Shown: one piece after another, positions 22,924 to 30,402 of the stretch
Position numbering within the stretch: the first letter of the stretch is position 1
Layout: each line of letters begins with the position of its first letter
Assembly (NCBI GenBank): GCA_041691815.1
Contig: JBEPTZ010000035.1
Location: forward strand, 1 to 36,509
Direction: 5' to 3'
Source of the DNA: 70-18 sp041691815
GTDB taxonomy: Bacteria; Pseudomonadota; Alphaproteobacteria; Acetobacterales; Acetobacteraceae
DNA: 36,509 nucleotides
Made by a program: the position numbers and the translations under genes
The notes under the pieces: generated by a model
Databases searched by the model: none
Told to the model about the DNA's origin: nothing
The model's input: the letters and a program-made list of their open reading frames with translations, nothing else

Positions 22924-24153
22924 ATGGCCCCCCTATGGCCCCCCTTCTCCCGGCTGAGTTGCGGCGCTGCGTCGCTGCTGATGACCCTGTCGATGGCTGC
23001 CATGCTTTTGCTGCCGGCCACCGCACGGGCGCAGATCGGCTCCGACCGCTATTCCTCGATCGTGGTCGAGGCGGGGAATGGGCGGGTGCTGTCGGCGGCC
23101 AATCCTGACGAACTGCGTTTTCCGGCCAGCCTGACCAAGATGATGACCATCTATATGGCGTTTGAGGCACTGCGCGACCGGCGCATCACGCTGCATCAGA
23201 GCGTGCCGGTCAGCCCGCATGCCGCCTCGATGCCGCCGACCAAGCTCGGGCTGCTGCCGGGCACCAATATCACCGTCGAGGAGTGCATCCTCGGCATGGT
23301 CACCCGCTCCGCCAACGATGCCGCCGCCGCACTCGGTGAGCTGCTCGGCGGCGATGAGCACCGCTTCGCCCAGATGATGACCTTGCGGGCCCGCGCGCTG
23401 GGCATGAGCCGCACCAGGTTCCGCAACGCCTCCGGCCTGCCCGACCCCGAGCAGGTGACCACGGCGCGCGACCTGGCGGTGCTCGCCCGCCATCTGGTGC
23501 ATGATTTTCCCCGCGACTACGCCTATTTCAGCGTGCCCAGCTTCCGCTTCCAGGGCCGCAACATCGCCGGGCATGACTATCTGCTGGACCGCTATGCCGG
23601 CACCGATGGCATCAAGACCGGCTACACCAATGCCTCGGGCTTCAACCTGGTCACCTCGGTGGTGCGCGATAACCAGCGGTTGATCGGCGTGGTGATCGGC
23701 GCCTCGCGGGCGGCCGGGCGCGACCAGCACATGATCGCCCTGCTCGACCAGGCCTATCGCAAGCTGGATATCGGGCCGGACAGCCAGCCGGTGCTCGCCT
23801 CGCGCGGCGGCGGGTTCATCGCCTCGGCGCATGCAGCACCACTTCGCCGCCCGCCGCCCGCGCCACCGGTGATCACCCAGGCGGCGGCGGCCGCGCCAAC
23901 CGGCAGCGGCTGGGCGGTTCAGGTCGGCGCCTTCCCGCAGCAAGCCGCGGCGCGCCGGGCCGCCACCAAGGCGCATCAGGTTCTGGCGATGGGCGAAGTT
24001 CGTGTGGAATCGGTGGTGGTCCATCGCCGCACCCACTGGCGGGCGCAACTCGACGGCCTGCGCCATGCCGAGGCGGTGCGCGCCTGCGCCATTCTGGCGC
24101 GCCACAAACAGGCTTGCCTGCTGCTTCGCCCCGATCAACTGGCGAGCCGCTAG
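22924..24153 (+). CDS. D-alanyl-D-alanine carboxypeptidase (PBP5/6 family, peptidase S11) with C-terminal SPOR domain
   Basis: This 409-residue exported penicillin-binding protein trims the terminal D-Ala from peptidoglycan stem peptides. Residues 1-36 form a signal peptide ending in ATARAQ. The serine active-site triad is complete: SLTK (S69, K72), SAN (129-131) and KTG (231-233). The stretch ASMPPTKLGLLPG and the RNASGLPD segment are S11-typical. After a proline/alanine linker (about 295-325), a SPOR domain (WAVQVGAFPQQAAARRA to the end) should bind denuded glycan at the division site. Start ATG 22924 has GGGAGA about ten bases upstream; ATG 22935 is out of frame. A clear terminator is not seen downstream. 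Confidence 0.95.
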   Translation: MAPLWPPFSRLSCGAASLLMTLSMAAMLLLPATARAQIGSDRYSSIVVEAGNGRVLSAANPDELRFPASLTKMMTIYMAFEALRDRRITLHQSVPVSPHAASMPPTKLGLLPGTNITVEECILGMVTRSANDAAAALGELLGGDEHRFAQMMTLRARALGMSRTRFRNASGLPDPEQVTTARDLAVLARHLVHDFPRDYAYFSVPSFRFQGRNIAGHDYLLDRYAGTDGIKTGYTNASGFNLVTSVVRDNQRLIGVVIGASRAAGRDQHMIALLDQAYRKLDIGPDSQPVLASRGGGFIASAHAAPLRRPPPAPPVITQAAAAAPTGSGWAVQVGAFPQQAAARRAATKAHQVLAMGEVRVESVVVHRRTHWRAQLDGLRHAEAVRACAILARHKQACLLLRPDQLASR

Positions 24154-24203
24154 AGCGTGTCCGCTGATCCTATCATCACCGGACAGCCTCCTAGCCCGGG
24201 CCG

Positions 24204-25142
24204 CTATTTGCCGGCGCCGCCGCGCACCGCGGCGAACACCCGCAGCCAGTTGCCGGCGCAGACCTGCTCGACCTCGGGCGCACTCATCCCGCGACGCACC
24301 AGCGCGTCGGCCAGTTCGTGATGGTGGGCGAAATTGGGCATCTCCTCCTCGGCGATGCCGGCCGGCATGTCGGTGCCGATGCCGACATGCTCCACCCCGA
24401 TCGCGTCGATCAGCCGGAACATATGGGTGATCATGCCGGCAAGCCGCTCTTCCCACAGCACCGCGATCCAGGCGCCGACCACGCCACCGCTGTCGGCCAC
24501 CATCCGCGCATAGTCCGGGCTGATGAACCGCTTGTGGCCGCCATCCGGCCGGTCCGGCCAGACCAGGTTGGCATGGGTGCACAGGAACGGCCGGCTGGCC
24601 GCCGCCGCCACGCCGCGCGTGGTCGCCTCGGTGCAATGCGCCACGTCGACCATGATGCCGAGCCGTTCCATCCGCCGCACCGCATCGGCGCCGAACGCCG
24701 TCAGCCCGCCATGCACTGGCGGCGCGGTCTGGATGTCGCCGGTCTCGTTCGGCACGTAATGGGTCAACTGGATGCTGCGCACGCCGCGCGCCGCCATCGC
24801 GTCCAGCCGGTCCAGGTCGCCCTCCAGGAAGTCGCAGCCCTCGATCGCCAGCACGATCGAGGGTGCCGCGTCGCTGATCTCGCCCGGCTCGCGGGCGATG
24901 CGGAAACCGCAGGCGTCATAGGCATCCAGCGCCGCATTGGTCGCCGCCAGGCACTCGCCGGCCGCCGCGTCGCGCACCTTGACGATCGATTTGGTCGCCA
25001 GGTCGCGGCGGATCACCGGCGCATCGGCCACCGCGGCCACCACGCAGGCGGCAACGCCACCCGGCGCCATGCTGTCGAGCACCGAGCGATCGACTTCGGG
25101 GTTGCGGGTGCGGCCGGCATGGGTGTGCATGTCTATGATCAT
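24204..25142 (-). CDS. membrane dipeptidase family protein (peptidase M19)
   Basis: This 312-residue TIM-barrel metallo-peptidase is of the renal dipeptidase family, which cleaves dipeptides including D-residue forms. Likely metal ligands are H6/H8 in MIIDMHTHAG, E101 in VLAIEG, H169 in VDVAHC, H190 in FLCTHANL and D258 in GIGTDMP. The first motif is HTH, where many members have HxD. The chain is shorter than most and has no signal peptide, so it acts in the cytoplasm. The conserved order GVRSIQLTHY, then RLGIMVDVAH, then the C-terminal AGNWLRVF supports the family. ATG 25142 fits the family start, though no clear Shine-Dalgarno sequence precedes it. It is divergent from map across 142 bases. 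Recycling of cell-wall or nutrient dipeptides is possible. Confidence 0.87.
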   Translation of the reverse strand: MIIDMHTHAGRTRNPEVDRSVLDSMAPGGVAACVVAAVADAPVIRRDLATKSIVKVRDAAAGECLAATNAALDAYDACGFRIAREPGEISDAAPSIVLAIEGCDFLEGDLDRLDAMAARGVRSIQLTHYVPNETGDIQTAPPVHGGLTAFGADAVRRMERLGIMVDVAHCTEATTRGVAAAASRPFLCTHANLVWPDRPDGGHKRFISPDYARMVADSGGVVGAWIAVLWEERLAGMITHMFRLIDAIGVEHVGIGTDMPAGIAEEEMPNFAHHHELADALVRRGMSAPEVEQVCAGNWLRVFAAVRGGAGK

Positions 25143-25284
25143 GCGCTGAGGCTGACCCACAACCGCCCCTGACGCAACCGCCCGCCCTTGCGCCGGCGGG
25201 CCTGCTTGCGCATGTTGACGGGGCACAGCGGCCGCGCCGAACCGCGTCTGCGGCCGAGTTTGTGCGGATCTGGAGAACCCCCCG

Positions 25285-26091
25285 ATGGACGGCGGCAGCG
25301 ACGGTCGACGCATCACCATTCACCAACCGGCCGACTTCGCCGGCATGCGCGCCGCCGGCCGCCTGGCCGCCGAGACGCTGGACATGATCACCGAGCACGT
25401 CCACCCCGGCGTCTCCACCGACCACCTCAACCAGCTCTGCCACGATTTCATGCTGGCGCATCACGCGGTGCCGGCGACGCTGAATTATCGCGGCTACCCG
25501 AAATCGCTGTGCACCTCGATCAACCATGTGGTCTGCCACGGCATCCCCGGCGAGCGGCTGCTGGAAGCGGGCGACATCCTCAATATCGACGTCACCGTGA
25601 TCCTCGACGGCTGGCACGGCGACTGCAGCCGGATGTACTGCGCCGGCCCGCCCTCCACCAAGGCGCGCAAGCTGATCGAGGTTACCCACGAGGCGCTGCT
25701 GCGCGGCATCGCCGCCGCCGTTCCCGGCGCCACCTTCGGCGATATCGGCCACGCCATCCAGAGCTACGTCGAGCCACAGCGCTTCAGCGTGGTGCGCGAC
25801 TTCTGCGGCCACGGCATCGGCCGCCGCTTCCACGAGCCGCCGAACGTGCTGCATTACGGCAAGCCGGGCGAGGGCGCCACGCTCAAACCCGGCATGTTCT
25901 TCACCATCGAGCCGATGGTCAACGCCGGCCGCCCGGAAGTGAAAATCCTCGACGACGGCTGGACCGCGGTCACCCGCGACCGCAGCCTGTCGGCGCAGTT
26001 CGAGCACATGATCGGCATCACCGAGACCGGCTGCGAAGTGTTCACCCTGTCCCCGGCCGGCATTTTCAACCCGCCCTACCCCACGGCCTGA
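25285..26091 (+). CDS. map: type I methionine aminopeptidase
   Basis: This 268-residue cytoplasmic enzyme removes the initiator methionine from new proteins. All five metal ligands of the family can be seen: D102 (NIDVTV), D113 (HGDCSRM), H176 (GHGIGR), E209 (FFTIEPM) and E240 (QFEHM). H85 (VVCHGIP) is the substrate-binding histidine. The length matches the usual 250-270. ATG 25285 has GGAG nine bases upstream. The stop shares a base with the ATG of the following thioesterase gene (TGATG), so the two are coupled. Its own promoter should lie in the 142-bp divergent gap with the M19 gene. Confidence 0.96.
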   Translation: MDGGSDGRRITIHQPADFAGMRAAGRLAAETLDMITEHVHPGVSTDHLNQLCHDFMLAHHAVPATLNYRGYPKSLCTSINHVVCHGIPGERLLEAGDILNIDVTVILDGWHGDCSRMYCAGPPSTKARKLIEVTHEALLRGIAAAVPGATFGDIGHAIQSYVEPQRFSVVRDFCGHGIGRRFHEPPNVLHYGKPGEGATLKPGMFFTIEPMVNAGRPEVKILDDGWTAVTRDRSLSAQFEHMIGITETGCEVFTLSPAGIFNPPYPTA

Positions 26092-26498
26092 TGCCGGCGC
26101 CTTACGTCACGACGCAAAAACTGCGCTTCTGCGACACCGACCGCCTCGGCCACGTCAACAACGCCGTCTACGCGGTGATGCTGGAAGCCGGCCGCGCCGA
26201 GATGGTGCAGCAGGCCGGGCTGCTCGTGCCACAGGCCGGCTCCGGCGTGGTGATCGCCCGGCTGGAGCTGGATTTCCTGCGCGAGATGACCTGGCCCGGC
26301 GAAATCCGCATCGAAAGCGCCTTCCACCGACTGGACGCCCGACGGATGCACATGCGCCAGCGCCTCCACCAGGGCGAAACCCTGGTCGCCCGCGCCAACA
26401 GCACGCTGGCGATGATCGACACCACCACCCGTCGCGCGGTGCCGCTCAGCGAAGCCTGGCTGGCCGTGTTCGGTCAGTGGCTGATGCCGGAATTTTAG
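26091..26498 (+). CDS. acyl-CoA thioesterase family protein (4HBT hotdog fold)
   Basis: This 135-residue single-domain hotdog protein has the 4-hydroxybenzoyl-CoA thioesterase/YbgC-like signature DTDRLGHVNNAVY (about residues 14-26), where the first Asp is catalytic. The central beta-strands follow (GVVIARLELDFLREMTWPGEI) and the end is LVARANSTLAMID. Members hydrolyse short to medium acyl-CoAs. ATG 26091 overlaps the map stop by one base. Directly after the stop come the hairpin repeats at 26516-26649, which may end the map-thioesterase transcript. The true acyl substrate is unknown. Confidence 0.88.
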   Translation: MPAPYVTTQKLRFCDTDRLGHVNNAVYAVMLEAGRAEMVQQAGLLVPQAGSGVVIARLELDFLREMTWPGEIRIESAFHRLDARRMHMRQRLHQGETLVARANSTLAMIDTTTRRAVPLSEAWLAVFGQWLMPEF

Positions 26499-26515
26499 AA
26501 TCAGGAAGCAAGAAT

Positions 26516-26552
26516 CTTCTTTTTGTGAACAAAAAGAAGCAAAAAAACTTTT
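26516..26552 (+). repeat. extragenic repeat, copy 1 (AT-rich palindrome plus A/T tail)
   Basis: CTTCTTTTTGT (26516-26526), GA, then ACAAAAAGAAG (26529-26539) form a perfect 11-bp inverted repeat. It is followed by CAAAAAAACTTTT. The same unit occurs in inverse orientation at 35465-35502 with one base change and one inserted base. Its base composition is unlike the surrounding genes. As RNA, the hairpin could end transcription of the thioesterase gene. Confidence 0.8.
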
Positions 26553-26576
26553 CATCCGCGCTGCGCGGCTTCATGC

Positions 26577-26596
26577 GGTGGCACGATGGTGCCACC
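26577..26596. repeat. hairpin in the thioesterase-fusA gap
   Basis: GGTGGCAC and GTGCCACC form a perfect 8-bp stem around GATG. A smaller stem CCGCG-CTG-CGCGG lies just before it at 26556-26568. Both belong to the run of inverted repeats between 26516 and 26713. Confidence 0.6.
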
Positions 26597-26625
26597 AGGG
26601 GCGAAGCCAGGGATGAGAGTTTTTT

Positions 26626-26649
26626 GGTTCTTTTTTGCAAAAAAGAACC
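26626..26649. repeat. perfect 24-bp palindrome
   Basis: GGTTCTTTTTTG at 26626-26637 is followed immediately by its exact complement CAAAAAAGAACC at 26638-26649, preceded by a TTTTTT run. It resembles the palindrome at 26516-26539 in design (T-run/A-run with a short GC-containing outer stem) but not in exact sequence. It could act as a bidirectional terminator. Confidence 0.7.
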
Positions 26650-26677
26650 CTTCCTTGCCACCACCCCGCAGCACACG

Positions 26678-26713
26678 AAAAAGGCGCCGGAGCATGGTCG
26701 ATGCCCCGGCGCC
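26678..26713 (-). terminator. Rho-independent terminator of the EF-G gene
   Basis: GGCGCCGG-a-GCAT (26683-26695) pairs with ATGC-c-CCGGCGCC (26701-26713) with one mismatch and a five-base loop. On the minus strand the stem is followed directly by TTTTTC. It lies 22 bases past the EF-G stop. Confidence 0.88.
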
Positions 26714-26735
26714 CAACTCAGCCAAACGCCGTGGT

Positions 26736-28823
26736 TCAGGCGCTCTTCTTCATGATCTCGTCCGCCACGTTGCGCGGCACCGGATCGTAGTGGTGGAACT
26801 GCATGGTGAACGAGGCGCGGCCCTTGGTCATGCTGCGCAGGTCGGAGATGTAGCCGAACATCTCCTTCAGCGGCACATGCGCCCGCACCATCACCGTGCT
26901 GCCGGCACTCTCCTGGTTTTGGATCATGCCGCGGCGCCGGTTGAGGTCGCCCACCACGTCGCCAACATGGTCGTTCGGGGTGGTCACCTCGACGTCCATG
27001 ATCGGCTCCAGGATGATCGGCCCGGCCTTCTTCATGCCCTCGCGGAAGCAGGCCTTGGCGGCGATTTCGAACGCCAGCGCGCTCGAGTCGACATCATGGT
27101 ACTTGCCGTCGATCAGCGTGTATTTGAAGTCCACCGTCGGGAACCCGGCCAGCACGCCGGACTCGGCCTGCACCTTGATGCCCTTGTCCACCGCCGGGAT
27201 GTACTCCTTCGGCACCGTGCCGCCGACCACCTTGTTCTCGAACAGCACGCCGCCGTTGCGCACCATCGGCTCGAAGATGATCTTCACCTCGGCGAACTGG
27301 CCGGAGCCGCCGGTCTGCTTCTTGTGGGTGTAGGTCTCGGTGTGGCTCTTGCTGATGGTCTCGCGATAGGCCACCTGCGGCGCGCCGATATTGGCTTCCA
27401 CGCCGTATTCGCGGCGCAGCCGGTCGATGATGATGTCCAGGTGCAGCTCGCCCATGCCGGAGAGAATGGTCTGGCCGCTCTCCTGGTCGGTCTTCAGCCG
27501 CAGGCTCGGGTCTTCGCCGGCCAGCTTCTGCAGGCCGATGGTCATCTTCTCCACCGAATCCTTGGTCTTCGGCTCCACCGAGATGTCGATCACCGGCACC
27601 GGGAAGGTCATCCGCTCCAGGATCACCGGGTCATCGGCACTGGCCAGCGTGTCGCCGGTGCCGGTGTCCTTCAGCCCCACGAACGCCGCGATGTCGCCGG
27701 CGTGGACCTCCTTGATCTCGGCCCGCTTGTCGGCGTGCATCTGGAACATCCGGCCGACCCGCTCCTTGCCCTCCTTGGTGGTGTTGAGCACGGTGTCGCC
27801 GCTCTTCAGCGTTCCGGCATACACCCGCACGAAGGTCAGCGTGCCGTATTTGTCGTTGATGATCTTGAACGCCAGCCCGGCGAACGGCGCGTCCGGGTCG
27901 GCCTTGATCCGGCGGCGATCGCTGAACTCGCCATCCTCCTCGCCCTCCTCGGCGGCCACCGAGATGCCCGGCACGTCGATCGGGCTCGGCAGATAGTCCA
28001 GCACGGCGTCGAGCAGCGGCTGCACGCCCTTGTTCTTGAACGAGGAGCCGCACAGCACCGGGCGGAAGGCGCCCGAGATGGTGCCGGTCTTGATGGCACG
28101 CTTCAACGTCTCCGGCGACACGTCGCCCTTCTCGAAATACTCCTCCATGCCGGCGTCATCCACGCTCAGCGCGGTGTCCAGCAGAATCTGGCGGTATTCC
28201 TTCGCCTTCTCCATCAGTTCGGCGGGAATCGCCTCATCGTGGAATTTGGCGCCCAGTTCGCCGCCTTCCCAGACGATCGCCTTCATCTCCACCAGGTCGA
28301 CCACGCCGACGAAGGTCTCCTCGATGCCGATCGGCAGCTGCAGCGCCAGCGCCACGATATCCAACTTCTCCTTCAGCGTGTCGAAGGCGCGGTAGAAATC
28401 AGCGCCGGTGCGGTCCAGCTTGTTGATGAAGATGATGCGCGGCACGTTGTAGCGGTCGGCCAGCCGCCAGTTGGTCTCCGACTGCGGCTGCACGCCGGCC
28501 ACGCCCTCGATGATGAACACCGCGCCATCCAGCACGCGCAGCGAACGGTTCACCTCGATATTGAAATCGATATGGCCGGGGGTGTCGATGATGTTGATCC
28601 GGTGGTCTTTCCACTGGCAGGTCACCGCCGCCGAGGTGATCGTGATGCCGCGCTCACGCTCCTGGTCCATGTAGTCGGTGGTGGTGTTGCCGTCATGCAC
28701 CTCGCCGATGCGATGCGACACACCGGTATAGTACAGAATCCGCTCGGTCGTCGTCGTCTTGCCGGCATCGATATGCGCGGTGATGCCGATGTTGCGGAGC
28801 TTATCAAGCGAAATTACGGACAC
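26736..28823 (-). CDS. fusA: translation elongation factor G
   Basis: This 695-residue GTPase drives translocation of tRNA and mRNA on the ribosome. The P-loop AHIDAGKT (16-23), switch segment [18 protein letters not shown] and NKLD box are intact. Domains II-V follow with [15 protein letters not shown] and the C-terminal [19 protein letters not shown]. The start is GTG 28823, with GGAGG five bases upstream (28829-28833 on the minus strand), giving the normal length. It is not next to rpsL, rpsG or tuf, which normally accompany fusA. [20 protein letters not shown] differs from the common [20 protein letters not shown]. It may be a second EF-G copy, perhaps specialised for recycling or stress, or the only copy moved elsewhere; the window does not decide this. 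Confidence 0.93.
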   Translation of the reverse strand: [695 protein letters not shown]

Positions 28824-29094
28824 GGTAGCCTCCAATCGGCCCTGGCGAGGGGCCATCAATCGCCCCGCCGGGGCCACGTTCAGGCATAGCACGAATGACG
28901 CGACGGGGCACCCGCTCCGCGCGCCTGATGGGTCCCGGCGCAGTGGCCGGCCTGGATTTGCCGCCTGAATGCCCGCAGCGCCGCGCCATTGCAAGCGCCA
29001 GTTTGCCATCCGCCCGCATGCCAGTCCCTCGCGCGCGGGTTTCCTGGCGGCAGCGCTTACCGCGGATTAACCATACATAAGCCGTGATCGCCGA

Positions 29095-29100
29095 TATATT
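29095..29100 (+). promoter_or_regulatory. candidate -10 box placing a start at the ATG (leaderless?)
   Basis: TATATT ends seven bases before ATG 29108. No Shine-Dalgarno sequence precedes either that ATG or the GTG at 29084. If this is the -10 box, the transcript would begin at or beside the start codon. No good -35 hexamer is seen, so this is weak. Confidence 0.25.
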
Positions 29101-29107
29101 GCAACAC

Positions 29108-30400
29108 ATGGATACACGGGCGGCGCAGGCGATGATCCGTTTCGGGCTGGGCCGCAAGGCCGGGGAGCCGTTGCCTGCCGACCCCATCGGCTGGCTCGCC
29201 CGCCAGCTCGACGGCACCGACCCGGCCTTGCTGCGGCCGGCGCCGGACACCGTGACCGGCCTCACCGCGCTGCGCGAGGACCGCAAGAACCCGCTGATGC
29301 AAGGCCAGCCGCGCCGCGTCTATCTGGTGTTGCGCGCCGGCATCGACGCCGCGATGGACACCCTGCTCGCCACCGACACGCCGTTCCGCGAGCGGCTGGT
29401 CTGGTTCTGGGCCAATCATTTCACCATCAGCTACCGCCAGGGCGGCGTCGCCGCGATCAGCAACGCCTATGTGCGCGAGGCGATCCGCCCGCATGTCACC
29501 GGCCGCTTCGTCGACATGCTGCTGGCGGTCATGCATCACCCGGCGATGCTGATGTATCTGGAGAATACCGGCTCGACTGGTCCGAATTCGCCGGTCGGCC
29601 GCAAGCGCAAGGCGGGGCTGAACGAAAACCTGGCCCGTGAATCGCTGGAGCTGCACACCGTCACCCCGGCTTCCGGCTACACCCAGGCCGATGTCACCGC
29701 CTATTCCGCCATCCTCACCGGCTGGTCGGTTGCGCTGCAACGCAACCCGCCCGGCTTCGTGTTCCTCAACCGCGCCCATGAGCCCGGCGCCAAGACGGTG
29801 ATGGGCCGCGTGTGGCCGCCCGGGCAGGACGGCGGCGAGCAATTCCTCACCTGGCTCGGCACCCATCCGGCGACCATGCACAACCTCGCGGTAAAGCTGG
29901 TCCGCCACTTCGTCGCCGACACGCCGCCGCCCGACGATGTGGCCAGGGTGGAGGCGGTGCTGCGCGACACCGGCGGTGATCTGCACGCCGCCGCGATGGC
30001 GGTGCTGGCACTGCCGCAGGCCTGGATGCCGCTCACCAAGCTGCGCACGCCGATGGATTATGTGGTCGCGGCACTGCGGCTGTTCGACCTGCCGGCCACC
30101 GCCAAGCTCAATCCCTCGGGCTGGATGAACCAGCTAGGCCAACCCTTCATGGGCGCCGACCTGCCCAATGGCTGGGCTGACACCGCCGCCGGCTGGGCCG
30201 CGCCGGCGATGATCATGCGCCGGATCGACTGGGCCGCCGCGATCTCCGGCCGCGCCCGCGGGCATGACCCGCGCGTGCTCGCCCAGGCAGCACTCGGCCC
30301 GCTGCTGCCCGCCGACACGATGCAGCGCATCGCCGGCGCCGGCTCGCGGCAGGAGGCGGTGGCGATGCTGATCGCCTCGCCGCAATTCCAGAGGAGATAG
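29108..30400 (+). CDS. DUF1800 domain-containing protein
   Basis: The 430 residues match DUF1800, a large alpha-helical family of unknown function. Typical segments are AAQAMIRFGLG at the N terminus, RLVWFWANHFTIS, LYLENTGS-like MLMYLENTGS, and NENLARESLELHTV followed by SGYTQADVTAYSAILTGW. ATG 29108 was chosen because the family similarity begins right after it; GTG 29084 would add eight residues. No signal peptide is evident. The gene is two bases from a DUF1501 gene, and these two families are commonly paired. A secreted or periplasmic role has been assumed from the partner's Tat signal, but no reaction is established. Confidence 0.9.
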   Translation: MDTRAAQAMIRFGLGRKAGEPLPADPIGWLARQLDGTDPALLRPAPDTVTGLTALREDRKNPLMQGQPRRVYLVLRAGIDAAMDTLLATDTPFRERLVWFWANHFTISYRQGGVAAISNAYVREAIRPHVTGRFVDMLLAVMHHPAMLMYLENTGSTGPNSPVGRKRKAGLNENLARESLELHTVTPASGYTQADVTAYSAILTGWSVALQRNPPGFVFLNRAHEPGAKTVMGRVWPPGQDGGEQFLTWLGTHPATMHNLAVKLVRHFVADTPPPDDVARVEAVLRDTGGDLHAAAMAVLALPQAWMPLTKLRTPMDYVVAALRLFDLPATAKLNPSGWMNQLGQPFMGADLPNGWADTAAGWAAPAMIMRRIDWAAAISGRARGHDPRVLAQAALGPLLPADTMQRIAGAGSRQEAVAMLIASPQFQRR

Positions 30401-30402
30401 CG

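Noticed and set aside
24154..24203. Terminator after the carboxypeptidase gene
   Set aside because: TGTCCG and CGGACA can pair, but the loop is about 16 bases and there is no T-run.
26586..28889. Long plus-strand open frame opposite EF-G
   Set aside because: It is the antisense shadow of a highly conserved gene, rich in His, Arg and Asp, with no recognisable motif.
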